A stretch of 64,000 nt of DNA from Sphingomonas sp. Root720 (GCF_001428605.1 NZ_LMID01000011.1:1-64000), one strand, 5' to 3'. Positions 1 to 9,827 are shown, numbered from the stretch's first letter. The notes: generated by a model from the sequence alone, not told the origin. A program made the numbers and translations.

Positions 1-48
1 CCCAAAAGGGATCAGCCTAACCACTGGCCGGATTTTACTCCGCCACGC

Positions 49-354
49 TCAGCACAACGCCGGCGTTCCGATGGCCTGCTTTGTCACCGGCGCATCCACC
101 AGACCCTCGGAAATTCTGCACCCGGTCGCGACCAGCATCCAGCAGAAGCTCCGCACGGGTATTTCACGAGCCTTGGCTTCCCGTAGGAAAGCATCGCACT
201 CCTTTAACGTGAGATATTTGCGCAGACCCGCTCCGTCATTCACCGTCCAGAATGTCAAAATTCTATTCCCTACCCGATATTTATCGCGGATTACGTAGCG
301 TAAATTCCGTTTACAAATTGTTCCGTCCGGATCGGCGTCAACGGGCGATCGCAA
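49..354 (-). pseudogene. Tyrosine recombinase (integrase), N-terminal remnant
   Basis: About 101 codons are readable from a TTG on the minus strand. The fragment carries the lead-in to the catalytic core of a phage-type tyrosine recombinase: 'YLTLKECDAF' at about residues 47-56 and 'ATGCRISEGL' at about 76-85, where R80 would be the first catalytic arginine of the family. The frame then passes into unrelated residues and a stop, so the later catalytic His, Arg and Tyr are absent. It is therefore a broken gene. A separate C-terminal integrase remnant lies near tRNA-Lys on the other strand (1899-2106); whether they come from one or two elements cannot be told. Family recognition is by motif memory only. 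Confidence 0.6.
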
Positions 355-385
355 CCCTTTAGGGCGATAAAAGCGGTTCCGGTTC

Positions 386-570
386 AGCGAAATCGACGAT
401 CAGCCCGTTGGGCTCTGCCATGCTCGGCGAGCATCAGCGCGTACCGGCATTGCCCGACCTTGAGCGTGCAGACGCCACCGACATATATGTGGTTCAAGAA
501 CTTGGCGGCATCAGCGCCCTACACGTCGATCTTGCCGAGCGCGGACGCCGAACGCAGCATTCCGCCCGAT
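386..570 (-). pseudogene. Fragment resembling sarcosine oxidase alpha subunit (aminomethyltransferase-like domain)
   Basis: Reading the minus strand from about 570 gives 'ALGKIDV-stop-GADAAKFLNHIYV' followed by 'LKVGQCRYALMLAEHG'. This matches the pattern at the start of the C-terminal GCV_T-like domain of heterotetrameric sarcosine oxidase alpha (SoxA), typically LGKIDVxGPDAAxFLNRIY...LxVGxxRYGLMLxEDG. The stop is a TAG where the family usually has Gln (CAG), a single C-to-T change. After the Glu-His-Gly the match continues only after a frameshift ('NGLIVDF', resembling the family's DGxVxDD). Nothing else of soxA or its partner genes is visible in the window, so this is a decayed fragment left by a rearrangement. 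Confidence 0.55.
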
Positions 571-594
571 ATACTAGACACGGACCATAGGAAC

Positions 595-780
595 TGGATG
601 CTTTTTTTCGAGAGAAATGACCAATAATGACAATTTTCCTCAGGGAAAATGCGATTTATTTTCCGATAAGAAAAAAATATATCTGGTAACTATATGTTAT
701 TGGGCAAATTAACATATTAACTTTAACTTAAAGGGATTTGCCAAGGGAGGAAATTTGATCTTTTCTTGAAGTGGTGCGTT
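595..780. other. AT-rich non-coding block
   Basis: This stretch is visibly much richer in A and T than the rest of the window, with runs such as 'gaaaaaaata' and 'aacatattaactttaactt'. It contains a small inverted repeat, ATTTTCC at 633-639 with GGAAAAT at 644-650. No coding frame of useful length crosses it. It probably supplies the promoter for the short ORF at 807 and marks foreign DNA in the remnant island; both are inferences from composition. Confidence 0.5.
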
Positions 781-806
781 GATCTGATTATCGCAGGAGA
801 TTGAAT

Positions 807-971
807 ATGATAGTCCAAACTCTTGATCGTCAGCTAGTTTTCCTCCCATCGACAAGAATTCCCGGGCATCGCAAAATAACAACGAAGCGGCTAATCCGTG
901 TTCGGGTGCCCACTATCTTAGGGACCTTAGTCGGGCTTTGGGCCGGATTGGGCTGGGCCATGTTCGGCTAG
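807..971 (+). CDS. Small predicted membrane protein, 54 aa
   Basis: An ATG at 807 is preceded by a good Shine-Dalgarno sequence (AGGAGA at 795-800) at suitable spacing, and the frame stays open for 54 codons to a TAG at 969. The first half is basic and polar; the last 22 residues, beginning 'RVPTILGTLVGLWAGLGWAM', form one hydrophobic segment, suggesting a tail-anchored inner-membrane micropeptide. I do not recognise the family. It lies inside the remnant island between two pseudogenes, downstream of an AT-rich block that could hold a promoter. The SD and the membrane segment are the only positive evidence; it could still be a chance ORF. Confidence 0.4.
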   Translation: MIVQTLDRQLVFLPSTRIPGHRKITTKRLIRVRVPTILGTLVGLWAGLGWAMFG

Positions 972-1067
972 TACTGGACGAATGACGACGAATATGCTGG
1001 GCTGGCCAGCAAGGGAGGGCCACGCGGGCAATCTTCCGCCTTAAGAGCGTCCTGATCGGACAATCTC

Positions 1068-1601
1068 ATGACAATTCGAAAGCTTATTTCGTTTCCTTCT
1101 CGTTGCATTGCGGCGCTAATGCTCGGCGCCACGCTTACGGCTAATACCGCTCCGCTCGAGCCACTCCAACTCCGCACGCTGGCCATCCACAACGAACAAC
1201 GGGCAATGCTCGGTATTGCCGGATTGCGCTGGGACCCGAAGCTCGCCGAGGATGCCGCGATATGGGCGAAGCATCTCGCCGCGCTCGGCCACCTCGAGCA
1301 TTCGCCCGATGACCTGGGCGATCCCGATCCGGAGGGTGAAAATCTGTGGGCCGGCACCGCGGGCAGCTTCTCGATCGAACAGATGTCCACATATTGGGCG
1401 GACGAAAAGCGCTATTACAAGAACGGCATCTTTCCGAACAACAGCACCACCGGCGATCTCGACGATGTCGGCCATTACACCCAGATGGTATGGCGCTCCA
1501 CCACCCGCGTCGGCTGCGCCACAATCCGCGGCGCCAAGGACGACTTCTTCGTCTGTCGCTATGGCGAGGGTGGCAATGTACTGGGCGAACGTCCCTATTG
1601 A
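1068..1601 (+). CDS. CAP (SCP/PR-1) domain secreted protein
   Basis: The 177-aa product starts with a signal peptide (basic n-region, hydrophobic core at about 11-24, cleavage probably near 'TANTAP'). The rest is one CAP domain: 'HNEQRAMLGI' near residue 41, 'HYTQMVWRSTTRVGCA' near 139-154 with the family His and Glu/Gln pocket residues, and the C-terminal 'FFVCRYGEGGNVLGERPY'. CAP proteins are exported and bind small ligands or act as allergen-like or protease-like effectors; the bacterial role is mostly unknown. Length and motif order are complete, so this is an intact gene in an otherwise decayed island. An alternative start further in would remove the signal peptide, so the ATG at 1068 is preferred. 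Confidence 0.85.
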   Translation: MTIRKLISFPSRCIAALMLGATLTANTAPLEPLQLRTLAIHNEQRAMLGIAGLRWDPKLAEDAAIWAKHLAALGHLEHSPDDLGDPDPEGENLWAGTAGSFSIEQMSTYWADEKRYYKNGIFPNNSTTGDLDDVGHYTQMVWRSTTRVGCATIRGAKDDFFVCRYGEGGNVLGERPY

Positions 1602-1709
1602 GCGGATTAAGGTGCAGGTTATTGATTTGGGTAGCCACCACATAGCCGCTTGATCGGAAGCCCCCTGTGAAAGAACGGTCGCGGACTGAACCGGGCCGGG
1701 GCTGCCGGA

Positions 1710-1736
1710 GGCTCCACCTCCTGAGAAGGTGGCGCC
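1710..1736. terminator. Hairpin downstream of CAP gene
   Basis: CCACCT at 1714-1719 pairs with AGGTGG at 1727-1732, and flanking GGC and GCC extend the stem after one mismatch. There is no T-run, so this is at best a weak or factor-assisted terminator for the CAP gene. The stretch from 1602 to 1898 otherwise shows no gene I can support. Confidence 0.3.
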
Positions 1737-1898
1737 TGTATGGGCAAGACAGGGAACCGCCGGAAGTCCACGCGAGCCGAATCCGGTGGTTCACCCGCCA
1801 CTTGCCGTTGCCAGCGATCGCATGAAGGATCTCTATTTGGCGCTGATTCCGCGTGACCTCCCGGTCCCCGTGATTGAGCGGCTGGAGGTACGCAGGGC

Positions 1899-2106
1899 GA
1901 ATATGTGTTGGCCTACAAGGACAAACCCCCAGGTGAACACGGGACGTTGGCACGACCTGCGCCACATGTGGGCGAGTTGGCTCCGGCCGAATGACGCGCC
2001 ACCTCCTGAGTGCTTCAGGATCTGGGGGGATCGAAATCGGAGACGATGGTGCGCCGCCATGCGCACAGCCGGCGAAACATTGGCAGCCCTACGCCGACCA
2101 GCTGAC
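1899..2106 (+). pseudogene. Tyrosine recombinase (integrase), C-terminal remnant with catalytic Tyr replaced by His
   Basis: The C-terminal signature of a phage-type integrase is spread over three frames. 'EYVLAYKDKP' begins at 1899; after a frameshift 'QVNT' and 'GRWHDLRHMWASW' (1930-1980) give the core His-x-x-Arg motif. A second shift gives 'SETMVRRHAH' (to about 2066), where the family has MVRRYAH: the nucleophilic Tyr codon is CAT (His) at 2058-2060. A third shift gives 'WQPYADQL' (to about 2103). A deletion between QVNT and GRW removes the usual intervening helix. The gene points toward the 3' end of tRNA-Lys 73 bases away, the normal arrangement for a tRNA-integrating element, so it marks an old integration event. 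Confidence 0.7.
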
Positions 2107-2178
2107 CTTCGCCCCTTCCATCGAGGTTTCGCCCGAGCCGCGTCTGAGGCTGGTCAGCGAAGCTATTGAAGGGAGGAA

Positions 2179-2254
<76 letters not shown>

Positions 2255-2399
2255 ACTTTCCGGCGGACGAGAGATGGTCGCTCCCGTCGTGGAGGCGCGC
2301 CCTTAGCACCGGGTCGAGCGCGATGTAAACCGCCAAGATGCAAAATTTTCCGCTTCGGCCGAAAAAAGCCCAGGGGTGGACCGGCGCGGCATTTCGCCG

Positions 2400-3500
2400 T
2401 CAGGGATGACGACGGGAGCGGTCGATCGCCATGAGCATGCCGATGCAGATCAGCACCGTCATCATCGCCGAGCCGCCGAAGGAAACGAGGGGGAGGGGAA
2501 TGCCCACCACGGGCGCGAGGCCCATGACCATCGAGAGGTTGATCGCGACATAGAAGAAGATCGTGGTCGACAAGCCCGCGGCGGTCAGGCGGGCGAAGCG
2601 GCCCTTGGCGCGAGCCGCCACGCGCATGCCCCAGCGGACAACCAGGATATAGCCGAGGATCAGCGCAACGCCGCCGACCAGGCCCCATTCCTCGGACATT
2701 GTCGCAAAGACGAAGTCGGTATGCCGCTCGGGCAGATAGTCGAGATGACTCTGGGTGCCGGCGAGGAAGCCCTTGCCGAAGATGCCTCCCGATCCGATGG
2801 CGATCTTAGACTGGATGATATGATAGCCGGTGCCGAGGGGATCGCTTTCGGGGTTGAGGAAAATCTCGATCCGGTCGCGCTGGTAGCCGTGCATCAGCGA
2901 GAGGGCGATCGGGAAGGCTGCCGCCAGCGCGAGCGCCGCGCCGCCGAACAGGCGAAGGGGCAGGCCCGCCAGGAAGGCGACCGTGACGCCACCCGCGCAA
3001 ATCATCAATGCCGTGCCGAGGTCGGGCTGAATCAGGACCAGCCCGGCGGGCACACCGATCAGCAGGGCGGGGGGCCACACTGCGCTGAAGCGGCGGATCT
3101 CGCCCGCCGGCAGCATGTCGTAGAAGCGCGCGACCGCGAGGACGATCACCGGTTTCATCAATTCCGACGGCTGCAGCCGGACGAAGCCGAGATCCAGCCA
3201 GCGCCGGCTACCGCCCCCGACGAAGCCGAACAGTTCGACCAGCAGCAGCAGCAGGACGAGGACGGCATAGGTAGGCAGGGCCACGCGCTTCAGCCGCTCC
3301 TCGCCGGCCCAGGCGATCATGATGGCCAGCCCGATGAACATCGCGAAGCGGATGCCCTGCGACATCGCCCAGGGCCGCATGCTGCCGCCTGCCGCCGAAT
3401 AAAGCACCACGAGCCCGAAGCCGCCGATCGCGACCACGAGCGCCAGCAGCCGCCAGGGAATATGGCGCAGCGGGGTAGGGACGATCGAATCGCGGCTCAT
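2400..3500 (-). CDS. rodA: Rod-shape-determining SEDS peptidoglycan polymerase RodA
   Basis: RodA is the SEDS-family glycosyltransferase that polymerises lipid II for cell elongation in the inner membrane, working with PBP2. The 366-aa protein matches the usual length (about 370) and is a polytopic membrane protein. Visible family motifs are 'QPSELMKP' at about 110-117, 'QPDLGTAL' at about 158-165 and 'PERHTDFVFA' at about 257-266, which contains the catalytic Asp (D262). It is the last gene of the mreBCD-mrdA-rodA operon and its start overlaps the mrdA stop by four bases (ATGA), so the two partners are translationally coupled. Confidence 0.97.
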   Translation of the reverse strand: MSRDSIVPTPLRHIPWRLLALVVAIGGFGLVVLYSAAGGSMRPWAMSQGIRFAMFIGLAIMIAWAGEERLKRVALPTYAVLVLLLLLVELFGFVGGGSRRWLDLGFVRLQPSELMKPVIVLAVARFYDMLPAGEIRRFSAVWPPALLIGVPAGLVLIQPDLGTALMICAGGVTVAFLAGLPLRLFGGAALALAAAFPIALSLMHGYQRDRIEIFLNPESDPLGTGYHIIQSKIAIGSGGIFGKGFLAGTQSHLDYLPERHTDFVFATMSEEWGLVGGVALILGYILVVRWGMRVAARAKGRFARLTAAGLSTTIFFYVAINLSMVMGLAPVVGIPLPLVSFGGSAMMTVLICIGMLMAIDRSRRHP

Positions 3501-5482
3501 TCGGGATCGACCTCGCCGGTGGGCGGCGACGGCGATGCCTCGACGGGACGCACCGGGCTGGTTGGCTTGGGATCGTTGCGGTGCGCCCAGCTATCGGCCT
3601 TCCTGGCCATCCGCGCCTCGATCGATCCGCCCCAGCCGGTTTCGAGGGTGGCGAGCCGGTCCTCGGCGCGCTTGCGGTCGTAGAGATAGGTGATCAGGTC
3701 GCGGGCGATCGGCGCGCCGGCGGCGCCGTGGAGGCCATGTTCGAGAACCACCGACACCGCATAGCGTGGATCGGCCACTGGGGCGAAGCCGATGAACAGG
3801 CCGTGGTCGCGATATTTCCAGGGCAAACCCTCGGTGCCGGTCATTCCGGCCGCGCGCATCGCCATGGTAATGCGTCGGACCTGCGCGGTCCCGGTCTTGC
3901 CGCCCATCTGAAGGTCGCCGATGTTGAGCCGACCCGACCCACCGGTGCCGAACGGGCCGTTGATCACCCCACTCATCGCCTGGCGCACGAACTCGAGATG
4001 GTCGGGCGCGATGTCGAGCGGCCCACCCTGCGGCGGATAGCGCTTGTTGACGATCAGGCGCGGCACCAGGGCGCTGCCGCTCGCGATCCGTGCCGCCATC
4101 ACCGCCAGCTGCAGCGGGTTGCTGAGCATGTAGCCTTGGCCGATCGTGGCGTTGAGTGTATCGGCGGTGGTCCAGCGTGCGCCCTTGTAGCGCCGGGCCT
4201 TCCAGGCGGTGTCGGGCACCGTTCCATAGCGCTGCGACGGCATCGGGAGATCGAATTCCTGCCCCATGCCCAGCATCCGCGCGGTAGCGGCGATCCGGTC
4301 GATTCCGATCAGCCGCGCCATGGTGTAGAAATAGATGTCGCAGCTGGCCGCGATCGCGCGGTGCATGTCGACGCCGCCATGGCCACCGTGACGCCAGCAG
4401 TGGAAATAGCTGTTGCCGAGCCGGTAGCGGCCCGTGCAGGTGACCGTCTGACCGGGATCGACCCCGGCCTCGAGCAGCGCCAGGGCGACCATCGGCTTCA
4501 CCGTCGATCCGGGCGGGTAAAGCCCCTGCATCACCTTGTTGGTCAAGGGGAGATGATCGTCACCGGACAGGAAATCCCATTCGGCGTGGCTGATGCCGTC
4601 GGAAAAGCTGTTGGGATCATAGGCCGGCATCGACGCCATCGCGAGGATCCCGCCGGTCCGTGTGTCGATCACCACCGCGGAGGCGCTTTCCGGGCCGAGC
4701 CGCGCCGCGGCGTATCGCTGCAGCCCCGCATCGATGGTGAGTTGCAGCGCATTGCCCACCACCTCGGGCCGGGTCGTCAGTTCGCGCACCACCTTGCCAT
4801 GGGCGGTGACCTCGCTCCGCTTGGCTCCGGGCTTACCACGGAGCCAATTTTCCATCGTTTTCTCAAGACCTTCCTTACCGATCTTGAAACCCGGCGTGAT
4901 CAGGAGCGGATCGCGGCTCTTGTCATAGTCGGCGGCCGACGCGGGGCCGACATAGCCGACCAGATGCGCCACCGCCGGTCCGCCCGGATAATAGCGCCCA
5001 TAGCCGCTCGCGGGGGCGACGCCGGGGAGGGAAGGCTGATGCACGCTGACCGCCGCGAAGCGTTCATAGTCGATATTCTCGGCGACGGGCACCGGCTGAT
5101 AGCCACGCGCCTGCGCGAGGTCGGCGCGGATCCGGTCGAGATCGTCGGCGGTCAGTGCGAGCAGTTGGCGAAGCTGGCCGAGGACGGCGTCCGCATTCCT
5201 GAGCTGGTCGGGAATGATGTCGACGCGGAACGTGGTGCGGTTGATCGCGATCGGCTTGCCCGCGCGGTCGATGATCCAGCCGCGGCGTGGTGGAACCAGG
5301 GTCAGCTGGACCCGATTGCTTTCGGAAAGCGAGGTGTAGCGCTCGTTCTGCGCAACCGACAGCCACGCCATCCGGCCGGCGAGGACCAGCCCGAACGCCG
5401 CCTGCGCGCCGCTGAGGACGAAAGCGCGGCGGGTGAAGGTATAGGCCTGGCTCTGCTCGGTGATGACGCGGCTGCGCTTCAT
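3497..5482 (-). CDS. mrdA: Penicillin-binding protein 2 (elongasome transpeptidase)
   Basis: This class B PBP crosslinks peptidoglycan during elongation together with RodA. After a short cytoplasmic tail and one membrane anchor (about residues 18-44) come the pedestal and the transpeptidase domain. The catalytic motifs are all present: STVK with nucleophile S326, the SxD variant 'SCD' at 380-382, and KTGT at 529-532. I start at the ATG at 5482 because it overlaps the mreD stop as ATGA; an upstream in-frame ATG at 5497 would add five residues inside mreD. The product is 661 aa, slightly longer than E. coli PBP2 because of a basic C-terminal tail. Confidence 0.96.
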   Translation of the reverse strand: MKRSRVITEQSQAYTFTRRAFVLSGAQAAFGLVLAGRMAWLSVAQNERYTSLSESNRVQLTLVPPRRGWIIDRAGKPIAINRTTFRVDIIPDQLRNADAVLGQLRQLLALTADDLDRIRADLAQARGYQPVPVAENIDYERFAAVSVHQPSLPGVAPASGYGRYYPGGPAVAHLVGYVGPASAADYDKSRDPLLITPGFKIGKEGLEKTMENWLRGKPGAKRSEVTAHGKVVRELTTRPEVVGNALQLTIDAGLQRYAAARLGPESASAVVIDTRTGGILAMASMPAYDPNSFSDGISHAEWDFLSGDDHLPLTNKVMQGLYPPGSTVKPMVALALLEAGVDPGQTVTCTGRYRLGNSYFHCWRHGGHGGVDMHRAIAASCDIYFYTMARLIGIDRIAATARMLGMGQEFDLPMPSQRYGTVPDTAWKARRYKGARWTTADTLNATIGQGYMLSNPLQLAVMAARIASGSALVPRLIVNKRYPPQGGPLDIAPDHLEFVRQAMSGVINGPFGTGGSGRLNIGDLQMGGKTGTAQVRRITMAMRAAGMTGTEGLPWKYRDHGLFIGFAPVADPRYAVSVVLEHGLHGAAGAPIARDLITYLYDRKRAEDRLATLETGWGGSIEARMARKADSWAHRNDPKPTSPVRPVEASPSPPTGEVDPE

Positions 5483-5991
5483 CGCTTGAGCCGCCAATTA
5501 TCGAGAGCCGCGGTGATCCGCAGGATCGCGGGGAACATCAGGATGGCGCCCATCGTCTGCGGGATCACGGTCAGCACCGAGGTGTGGCTGTCGCCCGGCT
5601 GCGACAGTGCCCAGTCACCGAGCCCGATCGCAACGATGCCCACCGAGGCGACTCCCCATTCGATCCAGCCGTCACGCCAGCGCAGCGCCTGATCGGTCCA
5701 TTCGAGCACGAGAAAGGCGACGGTCCACAGGATCATCGCCGTTCCGAGATAATGGCCGCTGATCAGGTCGTCCGCCAGCCCGAGCGGAAGCGCCATCCAC
5801 ATCGGCCATATGTCGGGGCGGAGCAGGCGCCAGGCGAGAAGCATCATCAGCCCAAAGGGCGGCACGATCGGTTCGGTGGCGATGACGGGCAGCAGCGCCA
5901 TCGCCGATCCGGCCAGGGTCGACAGGATGGGAACCATCGTCACGCGGAGCAGGGCGCGCTCCATGAAGGGATTGCCTTCGGAAGCGATCAT
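5479..5991 (-). CDS. mreD: Rod-shape-determining protein MreD
   Basis: MreD is the small polytopic inner-membrane component of the elongasome. The 170-aa product is almost entirely hydrophobic with about five membrane segments and an 'AWRLLRPDIWP' loop typical of alphaproteobacterial MreD. The start overlaps the mreC stop (ATGA) and its stop overlaps the mrdA start, so it is coupled on both sides. Sequence conservation in this family is low; identity rests on membrane topology, length and operon position. Confidence 0.92.
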   Translation of the reverse strand: MIASEGNPFMERALLRVTMVPILSTLAGSAMALLPVIATEPIVPPFGLMMLLAWRLLRPDIWPMWMALPLGLADDLISGHYLGTAMILWTVAFLVLEWTDQALRWRDGWIEWGVASVGIVAIGLGDWALSQPGDSHTSVLTVIPQTMGAILMFPAILRITAALDNWRLKR

Positions 5992-6863
5992 GGCTTGGGT
6001 TGGGCCGGAGGATCGGCCACCGGCGCCTGGAAGATCGGGTAGACGGCAGCGAAATCGGCTCGCGCCGGATCGGCCAGAGGGCGCGCAATCGCCCTATCGC
6101 CGTTGACCGCGGTGACGACCGCGACCGGCATATTGGGAGAATAGACGCCTCCGGTGCCGGAGGTAACGGCCAGGTCCCCGCGCCGGAACGGCCGTCCGCC
6201 TGCGATCAGGGCGCGAATCTCCATGGTACCGTCGCCTTGGCCGGTCGCCAGCGCCGCCTGGCCGCTGCGGACGACCTTGATCGGGACCGCCGTCTCGCCG
6301 TCGGTCAGCAACAGCACGCGCGCAGCAAAGATGCCGCTTTCGTAGACGCGACCCACCAGTCCCTCCGGCGACCGCACCGTCATCCCCGGCCGGACCCCTT
6401 CGGCGGTGCCCGCCGCGAGGGTGGCGAAGCGGCGCTGCCCGGTCGGGGTCGATCCGATCAGCCGTGCCGACAATATCGGGGCGGGGAGGTGCTCGATCAG
6501 GCGGGCAAGCTTCTTGAGGCGAGCATTCTCGGCGGCGACCGTCTTGGCGGCGATCACCATGCGCCGTTCGCGCGCCAGTTCTTCCTTGAGGGCACGATTC
6601 TGGCTCCCGGCGTTGAAATAGGCCGCGATGCTGTCTCCAAGGTCATGCGAGGCATTGACGCCGACCCGGCCCGCGCCGGTGAAGATGGCCCCGGCATCGA
6701 CGACGACACCGCGCAGCGTACCGAAAGCGCGCGGGTCGAGCCGCTCGATCAGCAGCAGCGCGGCGCCCAGCAGGATGCCGGCGATCGCGACCACATAGCC
6801 CGCGAACAGGCCATATTGGACCCGACGGGAGAATCCTCGACGCCTGTGCCGGGGCGCCGCCAT
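5988..6863 (-). CDS. mreC: Rod-shape-determining protein MreC
   Basis: MreC is a bitopic protein that organises the elongasome in the periplasm and activates PBP2. The 291-aa product has a very basic N-terminus, one membrane helix (about 17-40), a coiled-coil region (about 80-118, rich in Glu, Arg and Ala) and then the paired beta-barrel MreC domain, including 'GTAEGVRPGMTVRSPEGLVG' and 'VTSGTGGVYSPNMPVAVV'. The C-terminus ends in a Pro-rich tail. It lies 15 bases after mreB and overlaps mreD. Confidence 0.95.
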   Translation of the reverse strand: MAAPRHRRRGFSRRVQYGLFAGYVVAIAGILLGAALLLIERLDPRAFGTLRGVVVDAGAIFTGAGRVGVNASHDLGDSIAAYFNAGSQNRALKEELARERRMVIAAKTVAAENARLKKLARLIEHLPAPILSARLIGSTPTGQRRFATLAAGTAEGVRPGMTVRSPEGLVGRVYESGIFAARVLLLTDGETAVPIKVVRSGQAALATGQGDGTMEIRALIAGGRPFRRGDLAVTSGTGGVYSPNMPVAVVTAVNGDRAIARPLADPARADFAAVYPIFQAPVADPPAQPKP

Positions 6864-6878
6864 CGACGAGCGGCCCGG

Positions 6879-7934
<1,056 letters not shown>

Positions 7935-8042
7935 CTAGGCCCGCCCCTGGACGGATTTTACGGTTCGCTTGCATCACCCGATCGGCGAGGAAAGTCCGGC
8001 GTCTATCAAGGGATGCGGAACGCCGCCGCTTGGGCTAGGACA

Positions 8043-9827
8043 ATGCCCATGTCAATACGCCGCCTGCCAGAGCATCTGGTGAATCGCATCGCCGCCGGTG
8101 AAGTGGTCGAAAGACCGGCCAGCGCGCTCAAGGAGCTCGTCGAGAACTCGATCGACGCCGGCGCCCGGCGTATCTCGATAAGCCTTTCAGAAGGCGGGCT
8201 TTCTTCGATCGATGTCGTCGACGACGGCTGCGGCATGGCGCCCGATGAAATCGCGCTTTCGCTCGAGCGGCATGCGACGTCGAAATTGCCCGACGACGCC
8301 ATCGAAGCCGTTACGACCCTGGGCTTCCGCGGCGAAGCGCTGCCGTCGATCGGGAGCGTCGCCGATCTCACCATCGAAAGCCGGGTGCGTGGCGCCGATG
8401 GGTGGCATCGCCGGATCGATCATGGCGAATTGGTGGGGGAGGGGCCGGCGGCGCTTCCGCCGGGCACCCGGATCCGGGTGTCTAACCTGTTCGCCAAGGT
8501 GCCGGCGCGGCGCAAATTCCTGCGCTCGGCGCGCGCCGAATATGCGGCCTGCGTCGACGTGATCAAGCGGCTGGCTATGGCGCGGCCCGACATCGGCTTC
8601 ACGCTGGAGCATGAGGGGCGTCGCGCCATCCTCGTCGCGCCCGACGAGCAGCGGGTCGACCGGGTCGCGGCGCTCACCGACCGCGACCTCGCCGAGAACA
8701 GCGTGGCGGTCGACTATCGGCGCGAGGCGGTGTCGCTGACCGGCGTCGCCGGGTTGCCGACCTTCAACCGCGGCGTCGCCGATCACCAGTTCCTGTTCGT
8801 CAATGGCCGGCCGGTGAAGGACCGGCTGCTGATCGGCGCGGTGCGCGGCGCCTACCAGGACATGCTGGCGCGCGACCGGCACCCGGTGATTGCCCTGTTC
8901 GTCGAGCTTCCGGGCGACCAGGTCGACGTCAACGTCCACCCCGCCAAGACCGAGGTACGCTTCCGCGACCCGGGGCTGGTGCGCGGGCTGATCGTCGGCG
9001 GCCTGCGCGCCGCGCTCGACGAGGCCGGGCACCGCAGCGTCCAGCGGCCCTCGGTCGCGGCGCTCGGCAACTGGCAGGCGGGGGGCTTGCCGTCACCGTC
9101 GGCACCGTCGATCCCAAACGGCTTCGCTTTCGGCGCGGCGGCCGAACGCAGCGGGCAGGGCAGCGTCTGGGACCGGGTGAGCGACTTTGCGCCCGCGCCG
9201 ATGGCCCGCGCCGAGCCGGCCCATGCCGCGCCGCCCGAGCAGCGATCCTATCCGATGGGGGTCGCGCGCGGGCAGGTCGCCGCGACCTATATCGTCGCCG
9301 AGGCCGAGGACGGTCTGGTGATCGTCGACCAGCATGCCGCGCATGAGCGGCTCGTACTCGAACGGATGCGCCGGGCCATGGCGGACGGCGGGGTCGCGCG
9401 GCAGGCGTTGCTGCTGCCCGAGGTGGTCGAGATGGACGAAACCGGCTGCGACCGGCTCGAGAGCCGGATCGGCGAACTCGCCGAGATGGGCCTCGAACTC
9501 GAGCGCTTCGGTCCGAAGGCGATGCTGGTGCGGGCGACGCCGGCCTTGCTCGGACAGGGCGACGTCCAGGGGCTCGTCGTCGACCTGGCCGACGAGCTCG
9601 GCGCTTATGACGAGGCGCTGTCGCTGAAGGAGAAGCTCGACCATGTCGCGGCGACGATGGCCTGCCACGGATCGGTCCGGGCGGGCAGGACGCTATCGGT
9701 CGCCGAGATGAACGCATTGCTCCGCGAGATGGAGGTCACGCCGCATTCGGGCCAGTGCAACCACGGCCGGCCGACCTGGATCAAACTCGGCCACGGCGAC
9801 ATCGAGAAGCTGTTCGGTCGGAAATGA
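8043..9827 (+). CDS. mutL: DNA mismatch repair protein MutL (endonuclease-type)
   Basis: MutL couples MutS mismatch recognition to strand incision. The N-terminal GHKL ATPase motifs are intact: 'KELVENSIDAGA' near 30-41, 'DDGCGM' near 60, 'GFRGEALPSIGSV' near 97 and 'GTRIRVSNLF' near 140. A Pro/Ala-rich linker follows, then a C-terminal domain with the metal-binding endonuclease motif 'DQHAAHERLVLE' (from about D429), plus 'ACHGSVRAG' and 'CNHGRPTW'. The DQHA(x)2E(x)4E motif marks a nicking MutL, as expected in bacteria without MutH. The reading frame is open far upstream, but family similarity starts at 'MPMSIRRLPEHLVNRIAAGE'; an ATG at 8049 is an equal alternative. Confidence 0.96.
   Translation: MPMSIRRLPEHLVNRIAAGEVVERPASALKELVENSIDAGARRISISLSEGGLSSIDVVDDGCGMAPDEIALSLERHATSKLPDDAIEAVTTLGFRGEALPSIGSVADLTIESRVRGADGWHRRIDHGELVGEGPAALPPGTRIRVSNLFAKVPARRKFLRSARAEYAACVDVIKRLAMARPDIGFTLEHEGRRAILVAPDEQRVDRVAALTDRDLAENSVAVDYRREAVSLTGVAGLPTFNRGVADHQFLFVNGRPVKDRLLIGAVRGAYQDMLARDRHPVIALFVELPGDQVDVNVHPAKTEVRFRDPGLVRGLIVGGLRAALDEAGHRSVQRPSVAALGNWQAGGLPSPSAPSIPNGFAFGAAAERSGQGSVWDRVSDFAPAPMARAEPAHAAPPEQRSYPMGVARGQVAATYIVAEAEDGLVIVDQHAAHERLVLERMRRAMADGGVARQALLLPEVVEMDETGCDRLESRIGELAEMGLELERFGPKAMLVRATPALLGQGDVQGLVVDLADELGAYDEALSLKEKLDHVAATMACHGSVRAGRTLSVAEMNALLREMEVTPHSGQCNHGRPTWIKLGHGDIEKLFGRK

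Noticed and set aside
2255-2399. Possible terminator between rodA and tRNA-Lys (TTCGGCCGAA palindrome near A/T runs)
   Set aside because: Stem is too short and the flanking runs are mixed; not strong enough to list.
2376-3683. 435-codon plus-strand frame
   Set aside because: Antisense to rodA, dominated by Asp, Gln, Arg and His repeats; no start signal.
3581-5692. 703-codon plus-strand frame
   Set aside because: Antisense to mrdA and mreD, no domain-like order, typical high-GC shadow.
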